Shown piece by piece: positions 1 to 10,475 of a stretch of 64,000 nucleotides of DNA. The translations under genes and the position numbers were made by a program. The stretch is from the NCBI RefSeq assembly GCF_021155765.1, contig NC_060112.1, forward strand, positions 27,712,601-27,776,600. Direction: 5' to 3'. Under the pieces are notes generated by a model. The model was given only the letters and a program-made list of their open reading frames with translations. It was not told where the DNA came from and ran no database searches. Position 1 is the stretch's first letter. Each line of letters opens with the position of its first letter. Source of the DNA: Diprion similis (lineage: Eukaryota > Arthropoda > Insecta > Hymenoptera > Diprionidae).

Positions 1-4
1 CAAT

Positions 5-518
5 ATGGAGGTAGACTCAAATCACACAAGTACCGATAACTTGAGCATTTTAGAGGTTAAGAGGGTAGTCGCGGAAGAAACAAACTTGCAAAAGATAAAT
101 ATTAAGAGGGATTACAAACTGACACAGAAATGGAACATAGACATTTGGTTAGACTACTTGAAGTCCGAATTAATGAGTAACGATTTGAGTGACGTGATAG
201 ATGATAGCTTTAGGGGTCCGACTAATCTGTCAGAGGAGTCGGAAAACAAGAGAAAAAGTTTAGTCAGAGACATAATTATAAATCATATAGATGAGTGCTA
301 TCATAAGAGGATCCTTAATGTTAGAGAGCCAAAAGAGATTCTAGAGAAATTAATGACATTTAAGACGACAGAGCTAAACGTCACACACACTTCTGTTAGA
401 GCAAAACTGCACCAAATTAAAATGAAAAGAGGAGAAAAAGTAGACGATTTCTGTCTGATTAGAGCGATTAGAGCTGTGCTGGTGGGATACAAACCGACAA
501 GCTACGTGCTTTGGCATC
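5..518 (+). pseudogene. Copia remnant: gag joined to integrase C-terminus
   Basis: The reading frame starts at an ATG and runs open into the LTR inserted at 519. Residues about 30-145 look like a Copia-type Gag (charged helical domain with a WLDYLKSEL segment and a VDDF segment near its end). The last 20 residues (motif VGYKPTSYVLW) match instead the end of a Copia integrase, the part that precedes the conserved VRFNE box. The zinc knuckle, protease, integrase core and all reverse transcriptase are absent, so Gag and integrase tail are fused across a large internal deletion. The frame resumes at 10476. Seen: the two segments and the open frame. Inferred: the deletion, since no parent copy is in the window. 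Confidence 0.7.
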
Positions 519-756
519 TGTAGTGTACTACATTATCGATGTTACCGACTAATCAAACGGGGCTAGTTTGCTTTGTATAGCGCCTTTGTGTTTAGCGTAC
601 CTGACGGATACACTTCCTGCCTCCAATGGGCCCCTCCCATATGATCGTTGTAAAAGACACACGTGTTCCTCGTCAGTTCTTATAATAAATATATATCTAG
701 TAATATGCAACAATTAATCTGTGTAATTTATTGACTAACGACGCACGGACACCACA
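519..756 (+). repeat. 5' LTR of outer Gypsy element
   Basis: TG...CA repeat of 238 bp, near identical to 10233-10470. It contains an AATAAA-like polyadenylation region near position 685. TSD copy GCATC precedes it. Confidence 0.95.
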
Positions 757-758
757 AA

Positions 759-769
759 TGGCGACGAGG
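759..769 (+). other. Primer binding site of outer Gypsy element
   Basis: TGGCGACGAGG begins two bases after the LTR end. The same 11-mer lies five bases inside the 5' LTR of the nested Gypsy element at 5726-5736 (minus strand), which supports its use as the tRNA primer site. I do not name the tRNA. Confidence 0.75.
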
Positions 770-847
770 GTAAACTTGAATAATAATTGAAAGAGTAATT
801 AAAGAGACTAATTCGCGAATTACGGAGTCAAGAATAAACGTGCAATA

Positions 848-1025
848 ATGACGGAAGCAGCGATACGGCAACAGTTGGCTGAAATTGAGGAACAAAAAAG
901 ACAATTGGAACAGCAGCGATCACAAATTGCACGTGAGCATCAACGAATGGTAGAGGAAAGTGCGACTATTACTAATGCAAGGGCGCAATTACGTGAAGCT
1001 ACAGTGTATTTGTCGGAATTGAGGC
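848..1025 (+). pseudogene. gag N-terminus of outer Gypsy element, split by insertion
   Basis: This ATG opens a glutamine- and glutamate-rich coiled coil (LAEIEEQKRQLEQQRSQ), the same kind of Gag N-terminus as in the nested element. After 59 codons plus one base the frame meets the nested LTR. The frame continues in phase after the insertion at 5925, counting one copy of the GAGGC duplication, so the insertion is the only lesion here. The outer gag therefore started at this ATG rather than at 5930. Confidence 0.85.
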
Positions 1026-1203
1026 TGTGATGTACTCAGATGAAATAATAATTAATATAATACGAATCACATTCAGTCAGGGTTTATTGATGCTCACAGT
1101 TTACAGGTCGAACTAAGACTGAGGTCACTTATACCTAGGATGAGAGAACGAGTAAATTCGTAGCTATTCATGAGTTCCAATCGTACCAATATAATACATT
1201 ACA
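1026..1203 (-). repeat. 3' LTR of nested Gypsy element
   Basis: 178-bp TG...CA repeat, identical by eye to 5742-5919. Confidence 0.95.
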
Positions 1204-1276
1204 GACCTTCCCGTCTAAATTAAAAACGTATATAAAATTTAACTGTTAATAATTTTTTTTTTTTAACTATCTATAT

Positions 1277-4200
1277 TCACAAATTTATCTTGCTTACGGA
1301 CTTACTCACTCTCTTCTCTCTTTGATTCACATTTAAATCAAGATCTTTCTTAAGATACGTTTTGCGAACATTTTTTGCTGCAGTCCTATTAGATTTAATG
1401 TTATTTGAAACACAACCAGGATGTCGCTTGTTTAAATTCTCTTTAACTACCTTTTCTTTCTCTTGCAAGTCAACAGTCGTTGCTCCTTCTACAAAACTCA
1501 GGTTTGTCAGTTCAACTTTTCTATTATTACTATCAGGCAAATTTCCTTTCTCTAAATCCTCCAATCGTCTTCTCATCTCTCCTTCTTCATAAACAATTTC
1601 TTCCAACTGTCTCTCATAAAATCTACCCGTTTTAAGTAATTGATCAACATGCCTTTTCCACAAAACATCTTCAACATTTTCCGGCTTACAAATATAGGTT
1701 CTATCACCTAATTTACTTGTTATACAAGCTTTCGTCCACACTGGTTTATGCGGGTTTCTATAATCTCTAGCATAAACAATCTCACCCACTTCAAACAAAA
1801 CTTCTCTCTTGCCGTGAAAATATTGAACTTGTTTTTCTCTCATTTTATTTACAGTTTTCATATTTAAAAAGTTCAATCTAGTCTTAACATTACGTCCTAA
1901 CATTAATTTTGCAGGTGTTTCACCAGTTGTCGAATGTGGTATATTCCTATAACTAAATAAATACCGACTAATTAGGGTCGATAACTTAATCGATTTATTT
2001 TTATTTTCCAACAAAGCTCTTTTGATACCTCTTTTGAATGAACCAACAGCATTTTCTGCTAACCCATTTGTTGACGGATGGTATGGCGCTGATGTTTCAT
2101 GAGCTATAAAATTACTTTTGCAAAAATTATTAAACTCCTCAGAAGTAAGTTGCAGACCGTTATCAGAAATGATTAACCCGGGTAAACCAAATCTCGCAAA
2201 ACACTCTTTCAATTTCTCAATAGTATTTGTTGAAGTTTTTTTATTCATTTCAAAAATTTCCGGCCATTTAGAATAAGCATCTATAACCAGTAAAAATTCC
2301 TTGCCTTCAAACGGACCAAGAAAATCAATATGAATTCTTTCAAAAGGAAACGTGGCTTCACGAAACTTGATTAATGCAGCTTTCCCTGGTGCCTTAGCCA
2401 ACGACATACAAGCACTACAATTTTTAGCGTACGTCTCGATGTCTTTGTCTAAATTAGGCCACCAGAAATACTGTCTGGCTAATGCCTTCATTTTTACAAT
2501 ACCCATATGAGTACTATGAATCTCTTCAAGCAATATGGATCGTAATTTTTCTGGCACTATGACTCTGTAACCCCACATAACGATACCATCTTCCAAACTT
2601 ATTTCATTAGCTCGAACAACAAAGGGTTTGAATTCTTCACTAGTACAATCAGGCCAACCATCCCTGGTATACAAATAAACCTTGCTTAAAATTCTATCAC
2701 GCCTTAATTCTTTCTTTATCTCATCAGCTGAAACAGGTACTCGATCTTCTACCAAAAAATGAAAATAATCTCCCACATCTACTTGACCTTGCTGAACTTG
2801 CAATGGAAGTCGAGACAATCCGTCTGCACCACCATTGCACTCTCCTTTCACGTATTGAAATTTATAATTGAAACCACTCAAAAATAAAGCCCAGCGCTGC
2901 AAACGCCCCGCAGCCAATTGTGGTATTCCCTTATTCTCACCAAATAGTGCCTGCAATGGCTTGTGATCTGAACACAAAATGAACTCGTTACCTAATAAAT
3001 ATTGGTAAAACTTGTTCACGGCCCAATAAATTGCTAACGCTTCACGATGAATAACAGAATAATTCTTTTCAGCTGAACGCAAAACTCGAGATGCATAACT
3101 GATAGGCTTTTCAGAACCATCAGGTAGAATGTGTAACAAAACCGCGCCTATTCCAACCTTAGATGCGTCACAAACTAACTTAATTTCTAAGCTTGGGTTA
3201 AAATGTATCAAAAATCTTTCAGATGACATTTCCTTTTTAATTTGTCGAAAAGCTTTTTCACATTTTTCCGACCAGTCAAAAACTTGAGTCTTCAACAACT
3301 CATATAGTGGAGCTAAAATCTCTGAAATTTTCGGTACAAATTTAGCATAATAATTAACCATGCCAACAAAAGCCTTCACTTCTTGCACATCAGCTGGTCT
3401 ACCTACATTAACAATTGCTGCCACTTTTTCAGGGTCTCTTTTCAATCTATTTTTATCAATTATATGACCCAGATACTTAATTTCTGATAGCATAAACGAG
3501 CATTTCTTAAAATTCAATTTAAACCCTGCGTTCGATAATCGCTTAAAAACTTCTTTCAAATTTGCCAGATGATCTTTTTTATCTGTCCCAGTAACTACAA
3601 TGTCATCTAAAAAATTGATAACACCTTTAGCCCCCAATAACACTTTTTCCATTATTTTTTGGAAAATAGCACAAGCTGGTTTAACACCAAAGGGTAATCG
3701 GTTAACATAATAAATTCCTCTATGTGTCGACCAAGCCAGAAGCTCTTTCGAGTCCTCCGTTAATTCCAGCTGATTATAAGCTGCCGTTAAGTCTAATTTT
3801 GTAAATTTTTCTCCGCCACTCAAAGCTGCAAAAAGTTCTTCAATACGCGGAAGTGGATGTTTAACATCCTCAACCGACGGATTAACAGTGATCTTATAAT
3901 CCGCACAGAGTCTAATATTTCCTTCACTTTTTAAAATAGGAACCAACGGAGTACCCCACGATCCATTACTTTTTAAAGTAATAACACCTTGAGCTTCTAA
4001 CTTGTCTAATTCATTATCCAATTTCTTTTTCAGAGCCAACGGTACCGCTCTAGGTTTGATAAAAATTGGCTTAACTTTGTCTTTTAATTTAACTTGCACT
4101 TTCTCAAATTCATACTTCCCTAACTTACTTTCAAATAAACAAGAATACTGAACCAAAAGTGCTTTAACTTCTTTATCTTCCTCAACAGCATTAATTGAAG

Positions 4201-5638
4201 CAATATAAAATCCTAAGACTTTCATTAAATCTCTACCCATCAAAGGTCTACAGCCATCTTTAACAACCACAAGACTACCTTTAGCTTCAGTTCCATTTTT
4301 ACATAATTTTACAACAATTTGTCCAATCGGCAACATAACTGTACCATCATACATTCTCAATTTAACAGTTGTTTCTTCCAAAATACAATGAGAAAAAAAT
4401 TCCTTGTAAAATCTTTCTGGAATAACAGATTTACCTGCACCGGAATCAATTTCCATCATAATAGGTGTTCCTTTAATTAAAATTTCTACCATTTCTGGTT
4501 CAATCAATTCCACGTCACTATTTATTCTAAGCATATCATAAACTTCCTCTAAACAATTTTCATTGATTTCAATAAAGTTGTTATCTGATCTCTTTTCTTT
4601 ACAAACTTTAGATAAATGCCCTACTTTTTTACAATTTTTACACCGATAACTTTTATACTTGCATCTTGCAAAACTGTGCTTAACACCTCCGCAGTACCTA
4701 CATTTAAGCTCACTTGATTGCCCTTCGTGAGTTTGTGATGCACTTTTCTTCTTAATATCCTTGTTGTATTGAACCACCTTCTTCGGAATTGATCTGCTGT
4801 TGTTCGAGTAAATCTTGTGTAATTCCAATGAACTGGACTTAGCTGCCGTTGTTAAAGTCGCCTCCTTATTCCTAGCCGCTTCCAAAATTGTATTTAATGT
4901 CGCTGTAGATTCAAGTTCACATACTCTGTCCAAAACCGGACCTCTTTTTAAACCAGTAACAAATTTGTCTTTAATTTTATCGTCTAAAAGAGAACCAAAT
5001 TTACACGTGATAGCTTTACTTTCAATTCGAGCATACCACTCATTCACTTTTTCAAACTCACTTTGCGTTAAATGATAAAATTCAATTCTTTCTTTGAAAA
5101 CGGAAACTCTTGGCGCGAATTGTTTATTCAAAATATCACAGAGCTCACTATATGGTTTGGTTGAGGGTAAACAAGGATCACACAAATTTTTCAGCACTTT
5201 GTAAGCTTCCTGACCAATCAAGGTTATCAATACCGCTACTTTCCGGTCCTCAGGCACGCTGTTAGCCACAAAATATTGATTTAACCTTTCTTCGTATAAT
5301 TCCCAATCCTCACCAATACTAAACTCTGACAACGAGCCAATAGTCGAAAAAAAACTAACACTAGGTGTTGATACAGCTTGGACTGTGTTTGGACTTTGAA
5401 CCTGGCTTGACTCTAAAACCGTTGAGTTTCTCCATCTTTCCTCAACTTGTTGCTGTCGAATATTAAGTTGTTCTTGTTGCGCCATCAATTGTTGATGCTG
5501 TTGTTTAAGTTGATCTTGCCACTTTTGCAATTGAGTCTTTAAATTTTCCTGTTCAACCTGTTTCTGTTCAAGTAAAGTTTGCTGTTGCAACCACTTTGCC
5601 TGTTCGGCTTCTAATTTCCTTTTATCCTCACTTGACAT
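1277..5638 (-). CDS. Gag-Pol polyprotein, Gypsy element
   Basis: A single 1453-residue frame encoding Gag and Pol without a frameshift. In order: a glutamine-rich coiled coil (1-75); a capsid-like region (about 90-290); two CCHC zinc knuckles (CRYCGGVKHSFARC near 315, CKNCKKVGHLSKVC near 336); a retropepsin (IDSGAGKS near 400); reverse transcriptase with FLDD in the catalytic loop (near 675); RNase H (CDASKVGIGA near 825); an integrase zinc region and a core with the D, D, E triad (HIDFLGPF near 1105, ISDNG near 1157, GLAENAV near 1193). The C-terminal tail is basic and has no clear envelope protein. The start is the first ATG after the PBS. All catalytic motifs are present. Fusion of Gag and Pol in one frame is found in several Gypsy lineages. 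Confidence 0.95.
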   Translation of the reverse strand: MSSEDKRKLEAEQAKWLQQQTLLEQKQVEQENLKTQLQKWQDQLKQQHQQLMAQQEQLNIRQQQVEERWRNSTVLESSQVQSPNTVQAVSTPSVSFFSTIGSLSEFSIGEDWELYEERLNQYFVANSVPEDRKVAVLITLIGQEAYKVLKNLCDPCLPSTKPYSELCDILNKQFAPRVSVFKERIEFYHLTQSEFEKVNEWYARIESKAITCKFGSLLDDKIKDKFVTGLKRGPVLDRVCELESTATLNTILEAARNKEATLTTAAKSSSLELHKIYSNNSRSIPKKVVQYNKDIKKKSASQTHEGQSSELKCRYCGGVKHSFARCKYKSYRCKNCKKVGHLSKVCKEKRSDNNFIEINENCLEEVYDMLRINSDVELIEPEMVEILIKGTPIMMEIDSGAGKSVIPERFYKEFFSHCILEETTVKLRMYDGTVMLPIGQIVVKLCKNGTEAKGSLVVVKDGCRPLMGRDLMKVLGFYIASINAVEEDKEVKALLVQYSCLFESKLGKYEFEKVQVKLKDKVKPIFIKPRAVPLALKKKLDNELDKLEAQGVITLKSNGSWGTPLVPILKSEGNIRLCADYKITVNPSVEDVKHPLPRIEELFAALSGGEKFTKLDLTAAYNQLELTEDSKELLAWSTHRGIYYVNRLPFGVKPACAIFQKIMEKVLLGAKGVINFLDDIVVTGTDKKDHLANLKEVFKRLSNAGFKLNFKKCSFMLSEIKYLGHIIDKNRLKRDPEKVAAIVNVGRPADVQEVKAFVGMVNYYAKFVPKISEILAPLYELLKTQVFDWSEKCEKAFRQIKKEMSSERFLIHFNPSLEIKLVCDASKVGIGAVLLHILPDGSEKPISYASRVLRSAEKNYSVIHREALAIYWAVNKFYQYLLGNEFILCSDHKPLQALFGENKGIPQLAAGRLQRWALFLSGFNYKFQYVKGECNGGADGLSRLPLQVQQGQVDVGDYFHFLVEDRVPVSADEIKKELRRDRILSKVYLYTRDGWPDCTSEEFKPFVVRANEISLEDGIVMWGYRVIVPEKLRSILLEEIHSTHMGIVKMKALARQYFWWPNLDKDIETYAKNCSACMSLAKAPGKAALIKFREATFPFERIHIDFLGPFEGKEFLLVIDAYSKWPEIFEMNKKTSTNTIEKLKECFARFGLPGLIISDNGLQLTSEEFNNFCKSNFIAHETSAPYHPSTNGLAENAVGSFKRGIKRALLENKNKSIKLSTLISRYLFSYRNIPHSTTGETPAKLMLGRNVKTRLNFLNMKTVNKMREKQVQYFHGKREVLFEVGEIVYARDYRNPHKPVWTKACITSKLGDRTYICKPENVEDVLWKRHVDQLLKTGRFYERQLEEIVYEEGEMRRRLEDLEKGNLPDSNNRKVELTNLSFVEGATTVDLQEKEKVVKENLNKRHPGCVSNNIKSNRTAAKNVRKTYLKKDLDLNVNQREKRVSKSVSKINL

Positions 5639-5725
5639 TTTGAGTTTAAAAGTTTAAAAATATGGGTTTTTAAAATAAAATTTGTGCATATAACACACCC
5701 ACTTCCTTTTTAAATAAACATTTTA

Positions 5726-5736
5726 CCTCGTCGCCA
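5726..5736 (-). other. Primer binding site of nested Gypsy element
   Basis: Minus strand reads TGGCGACGAGG, starting after a five-base spacer inside the 5' LTR. Same 11-mer as the outer element's PBS. Confidence 0.75.
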
Positions 5737-5741
5737 ATTAA

Positions 5742-5919
5742 TGTGATGTACTCAGATGAAATAATAATTAATATAATACGAATCACATTCAGTCAGGGTT
5801 TATTGATGCTCACAGTTTACAGGTCGAACTAAGACTGAGGTCACTTATACCTAGGATGAGAGAACGAGTAAATTCGTAGCTATTCATGAGTTCCAATCGT
5901 ACCAATATAATACATTACA
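5742..5919 (-). repeat. 5' LTR of nested Gypsy element
   Basis: 178-bp TG...CA repeat; TSD GAGGC follows on the plus strand. Confidence 0.95.
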
Positions 5920-5924
5920 GAGGC

Positions 5925-7051
5925 AAAATATGGCGTCCACGACCATGGGTCAAATTGGTCAGTTAAAAGAATTTGACATGAAAGAAGACTTCGAGCTATG
6001 GATCGAACGTTTTGAACAATTTGTTATAATTAATAATGTAATAGAAGTGAAGCAAAAGTCGCTATTTTTAACATTAATCGGTACACAGGCTTATTCATTT
6101 ATACGAAATTTGTGCGCGCCGGTTTTACCGTCCGGAAAGACATTAAGCGAATTGCGTACAGTGTTGAAAGGACACCTACAGCCAGCACAAAGTGTAATAA
6201 CAGTTCGTTACAAATTCAAAGAGTGCCGTCAAGAGGACAATCAGAGTATTAAACAATACTTAGCGAATTTAAAGCAAATTTCAATCTTGTGCGAGTTTGG
6301 AGACAATCTTGAGTCCAGTTTGCGTGACCAGTTTGTATGGGGACTAAAAAGTGCTGCCATTAAAAAACGATTGTTAGGTGAAGCTGGCCTAACATATCAC
6401 CGGGCAGTTGAGTTGGCAACAGCGCTCGAATCGGCGGCAATAGATGTTGTCCAGATGGGTGGTTCGACATCGGATAAAGGTCAGCCTTTCCACAACATCA
6501 GGACGTACCCGAAATCAAAAACATGGAACCAAGGACGCCACGGTTCGGATTTGTCAACAACTTGTTCGTGCTGTGGGAGACGGAATCACCAGACAAAGGA
6601 CTGTAGATACAAAAGGTTTCGTTGTAACATATGTAATAGACAGGGTCATTTAGCCACAATGTGTCACAATAAGAGTAGCAATCGTAATCAGAACTTTAAT
6701 GTGAGCAAAGGGAGAGCTTGTAAGAATAACGGTAATTTTGCGAATTTTAAAGGCAAGGAAAATTTTAAAAAGAAGGAAAATCATAATTTTATTGACGAAG
6801 CGCATGATTTTGAGGACGATTTAGAAACACTTTTTCATTTAGATGATGATGATCAAGGAAAAATTGTAGAGAGTAACGTAGCTAAAACTGCGCCAATTTT
6901 AATAAAATTAAAGGTTGAAAATGTTATGTTGAATTTTGAAGTTGATACGGGCTCTGCAATTTCAGCTATTTCAGAGAAAATTTATAAAGAGGCCGAAATT
7001 TTGAAACGGTTGGATTTGTTACCGACAAAACGTTACTTTAAGTCATATTAG
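5925..7051 (+). pseudogene. gag and start of protease, outer Gypsy element
   Basis: Continues the gag begun at 848. It encodes a capsid-like domain (FELWIERFEQFV onward), two CCHC knuckles (CSCCGRRNHQTKDC and CNICNRQGHLATMC), an acidic and asparagine-rich linker, and the retropepsin active site VDTGSAIS. It ends at a TAG (7049-7051) about 30 codons past the active site, yet the same frame stays open and recognisable from 7052 on. The TAG is therefore a single nonsense change inside the protease. The ATG at 5930 is internal to the original gene, because the upstream segment at 848-1025 joins in phase. Confidence 0.85.
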
Positions 7052-8912
7052 GGAGATATAATGGTTCCATTGGGCTTGTTAATAGTTAATGTAGAATATA
7101 ACAATGTTAATTTTAAGAATTTTGAAATGTTTGTGTTTAAGGGCAACAGTACACCAATCGTAGGTAGAGAATGGGTGCGGAATCTGGGTTTGTTTAAATT
7201 GAATTTTGGGGAACAATCTGACCACGGAATCAATTACTGTCAAGATACTAAATTTGCAATTGACGAGGTGATGCATGAATACAGCGATGTATTTACCGAT
7301 AAGCTAAGGAGATATACAAAAAAGAAATTTAAACTTGAATTGAAAGAAAACGTGACTCCGGTATTTTGCAAACCGAGACCGATACCATATGCTTTATTAC
7401 CTAGAGTTGACAAAGAGATTGATAGATTGGTTATAGACGAAATTTTATTTCCAGTGGATGACAGTGATTGGGGAACACCTATTGTTCCGATTGTTAAGAA
7501 AGATAGCGGCGATATTCGCTTGTGTGGTGATTTTAAAATAACACTGAACCCAAATTTAAAAAAAACAAACACCCGATTCCGCGTGTTCAGGATTTACTTG
7601 TTAGAATTAAAGGAGGACAATTTTTCTCAAAAATTGATCTATCAAGAGCGTACCAACAGGTTGAGTTGGACGATGATCAAAAAAATTAGTTGTGATATCA
7701 ACCCATAGAGGGTTATTTGCGTATAACAGATTATGTTTTGGAGTTTTTCCAGCTCCTGGGTTATTTCAAGAGGAAATGGGAAAGATTTTGAAAGGAATTG
7801 AAGGTGTTGTATGTTTTTACGACGACATTTTGATTGCGGGTCAAACACGTGACACTCATGATGAACGATTACAAGAGGTATTAAATAGACTTAGAGACTG
7901 CGGATTAACAGCACAAAAAAAAGAAATGTGAATTATTCAAAACTGAAGTACAATTTTTAGGATATGTAATTAATAAGGAAGGTATTCACATTTCTGAACG
8001 ACGAATTAAAGCAATTTTAGAAATTCCTGTTCCATCAAATCAGAAACAATTAAGAGCTTTCTTGGGTGTGATTAATTTTTATGCTAAATTCATCAAAAAC
8101 TATTCTGAAATAGTTAGTCCTTTATATGAACTATTACAAAAAAACGTTCAATGGTCATGGACTGAAACTCGTAATGATGCATTTAACAAAGCAAAAAAAT
8201 GTTTAATTTCACATAACGTCTTAGTTCATTTTGATACAAATTTAAAAGTTAAATTAACGTGTGATGCTTCACCAACTGGAATTGGGGCGGTGTTAGCGCA
8301 TGTGTTTGATAACGATGAAATCAAACCCATAGCTTTTGCTTCGCGAATGTTAACTAAAGCTGAAAGGAATTACTCACAGATTGACCGAGAGGCTTTGGCA
8401 ATAGTTTTTGCAGTTAAAACATTTCATCAGTTTCTTTATGGCAGACATTTTGAATTAGAGACAGATCATAAGCCATTAATTCATATTTTTGGAAAAAAAA
8501 GGTATTCCGCAAATGGCGGCAAGTCGTCTGCAACGTTGGGCTGTTATATTGTCAGGTTATGATTTTAATGTTGAGTACATTAAAGGAATTGATAATATAA
8601 GTGCAGATTTTCTATCTCGAATGAATTCGCAAATTAAAGAGGAAGGGAATGAAGATAGTGAAGAGTTTACATATCTTAATTATATTTTAGATGATATACC
8701 AACAATTAATGACCAAATCGTGAGTGAAGAAAGTGAAAGAGATGCAGTTTTGAGTAAAGTTATTAGTTTCGTTAAGTTTGGTTGGCCAAAAGAAACTAGT
8801 AGTGAATTTAAATCTTTTGAGAATCGTAGCAGGGAATTGACGATTGAGAATAAGTGTTTAATGTGGGGACACAGGGTTGTTATTCCTTGTACCCTACGTA
8901 GTCGAATGTTGA
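7052..8912 (+). pseudogene. Protease end, reverse transcriptase and RNase H, outer Gypsy element, frameshifted
   Basis: Recognisable in pieces: the protease C-terminal part (PIVGREWV), RT fingers (DSDWGTPIVPIVKK, RLCGDFK), the RT catalytic box FYDDILIAG near 7815, the thumb (LRAFLGVINFYAKFI), and RNase H (CDASPTGIGAVLAH near 8263, DREALAI, TDHKPLIHIFG). The frame changes at four runs of seven or eight A (7558-7565, 7679-7685, 7915-7922, 8493-8500). Three lack one A and one has an extra A relative to the frame that keeps the domains. A fifth break near 8919 is a 2-base loss outside a homopolymer. All RT and RNase H catalytic residues are present between the breaks. Confidence 0.9.
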
Positions 8913-10175
8913 ATGAGTTACGAAATTCATATGGGAATTGTGCGCATGAAGTCACTGGCAAGGTCGTATATTTGGTGGCCTGGCATCGATAGAGATATTG
9001 AAGAGATTTCCAAGTCGTGTGTTCTGTGTTTGGAGAATGCCGATTATCCTCCTAGAGCTAGATTACATCCGTGGAGTTGGCCAGACGCTCCAAACCAACG
9101 ACTTCACGCGGACTTCCTTGGTCCAATAGATTCTCAAATGTATATAGTAATTTTAGACGCTTTCTCAAAATGGTTAGATGTTAGACCCATGAGTGATATT
9201 ACTTCTAAGCAAACAATATTGGTGTTAAAAGATTATTTTACGACGTGGGGTTTACCTGTTAAATTAGTTACAGATAATGGTCCTGCTTTTACTTCAAAAG
9301 AATTTATGGAATTTCTTGTGAAATATGGAGTTATGCATATACGCACAGCACCATATCATCCAGCATCCAATGGTGCAGCAGAAAATTCTGTCAAAACCTT
9401 CAAAAAGAAATTTAAGATATTAGTTAAATCAGGGCTAGATAAACAAGAAGCCTTGTTTAAGTTTTTGTTCTATTATCGTGCTACTCAACATTCAACGACG
9501 GGTTATAGTCCTGCGGAATTACAAACAGGTCGAGCTTTTCGTACGCGTCTAGATTTACTTAGACCAACACTTCGGAATAAAGTCCAAGTAAGTCAAGAAG
9601 CTCAACAGCGTAATTTTTGCGGAATTCGCTGTGTGCAATTTGAAGTTAATGAGAAGGTTATGGTGAAGGACTATAGTTCTAGTTCATGGATACTAGCTAC
9701 TGTAACTAGTAAACTTTCTCCGGTCACATACCAAGTCATAACTTCAAATGGTATAGTTTGGAAACGTCATGTAGACCAAATAAAAAATTGTACTCAAGAA
9801 ATTAGACCAGTTGTACAAAACGTTGAGATTAAAGAACATCAACCTGGTAGGCTAGGCAATGATAACACGGTAATGCCATCTGTAACTAGAGATAAGAATG
9901 TAATAGTAGATAAGGTAATTCAAGAAGTAGAGATAGAGACTGAAAATCACCCAAAACTTGTAGATAATTCTAATGAAAGCTGTGTTATTAATGATAAATT
10001 TAGTTGTAAGGAAATACCAAATGTATTAGAGAATAAGTTGATAAATGCGACAAAATGTGAGAGAGCAATTATGTCTAAAAAAAGAAATCCAATTATGCAT
10101 AAAAATGTAATGACGATACCGACGTTACGACGCTCAAGTCGTACTACGAAACCACCTCAACGCGTAGACTTATAA
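8913..10175 (+). CDS. Integrase, outer Gypsy element (fragment of pol)
   Basis: 420-residue open segment carrying the integrase. It holds the end of the zinc region (CVLC), the core catalytic residues in HADFLGPID, TDNGPAFTS and NGAAENSVKTF, a C-terminal domain with the VWKRHVDQIK segment also found in the nested element, and a long basic, hydrophilic tail. This part is unbroken, but it is separated from RT/RNase H by the frameshift near 8919, so its ATG is unlikely to be a natural start. It ends 57 bases before the 3' LTR, after which the polypurine tract follows. Confidence 0.85.
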   Translation: MSYEIHMGIVRMKSLARSYIWWPGIDRDIEEISKSCVLCLENADYPPRARLHPWSWPDAPNQRLHADFLGPIDSQMYIVILDAFSKWLDVRPMSDITSKQTILVLKDYFTTWGLPVKLVTDNGPAFTSKEFMEFLVKYGVMHIRTAPYHPASNGAAENSVKTFKKKFKILVKSGLDKQEALFKFLFYYRATQHSTTGYSPAELQTGRAFRTRLDLLRPTLRNKVQVSQEAQQRNFCGIRCVQFEVNEKVMVKDYSSSSWILATVTSKLSPVTYQVITSNGIVWKRHVDQIKNCTQEIRPVVQNVEIKEHQPGRLGNDNTVMPSVTRDKNVIVDKVIQEVEIETENHPKLVDNSNESCVINDKFSCKEIPNVLENKLINATKCERAIMSKKRNPIMHKNVMTIPTLRRSSRTTKPPQRVDL

Positions 10176-10232
10176 TATTTTGTAATGATGGATGTATCTA
10201 GAGAGAGGAAAATTAATGTAAAAGGGGAGGAG

Positions 10233-10470
10233 TGTAGTGTACTACATTATCGATGTTACCGACTAATCAAACGGGGCTAGTTCGCTTTGTATAGCGGCTT
10301 TGTGTTTAGCGTACCTGACGGATACACTTCCTGCCTCCAATGGGCCCCTCCCATATGATCGTTGTAAAAGACACACGTGTTCCTCGTCAGTTCTTATAAT
10401 AAATATATATCTAGTAATATGCAACAATTAATCTGTGTAATTTATTGACTGACGACGCACGGACACCACA
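10233..10470 (+). repeat. 3' LTR of outer Gypsy element
   Basis: 238-bp TG...CA repeat. It differs from the left copy at three visible positions. TSD GCATC follows at 10471-10475. Confidence 0.95.
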
Positions 10471-10475
10471 GCATC

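Larger units (their letters stand above)
1026..5919 (-). mobile_element. Gypsy LTR retrotransposon (nested, intact)
   Basis: A complete 4894-bp Ty3/Gypsy element on the minus strand, inserted in the gag of the outer Gypsy element. Its LTRs are 178 bp each, begin TGTGATGTAC and end ACATTACA, and look identical base for base. The TSD is GAGGC (1021-1025, 5920-5924). A PBS lies inside the right-hand (5') LTR and a purine-rich tract (GACGGGAAGGTC, minus strand) abuts the left-hand (3') LTR. One uninterrupted Gag-Pol frame fills the inside. Identical LTRs and an intact frame point to a very recent insertion that could still be active. Confidence 0.97.
519..10470 (+). mobile_element. Gypsy LTR retrotransposon (outer, interrupted)
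   Basis: A Ty3/Gypsy element with 238-bp LTRs, both beginning TGTAGTGTAC and ending GGACACCACA, flanked by the 5-bp target duplication GCATC at 514-518 and 10471-10475. A PBS follows the left LTR and a purine-rich tract (AAAAGGGGAGGAG) precedes the right one. The LTRs differ at three visible places in 238 bp, so the insertion is fairly young. The order gag, protease, reverse transcriptase, RNase H, integrase is that of Gypsy. The coding part is broken by one in-frame stop, five frameshifts and the second Gypsy element at 1026-5919. The element itself sits in the Copia remnant. Confidence 0.95.
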
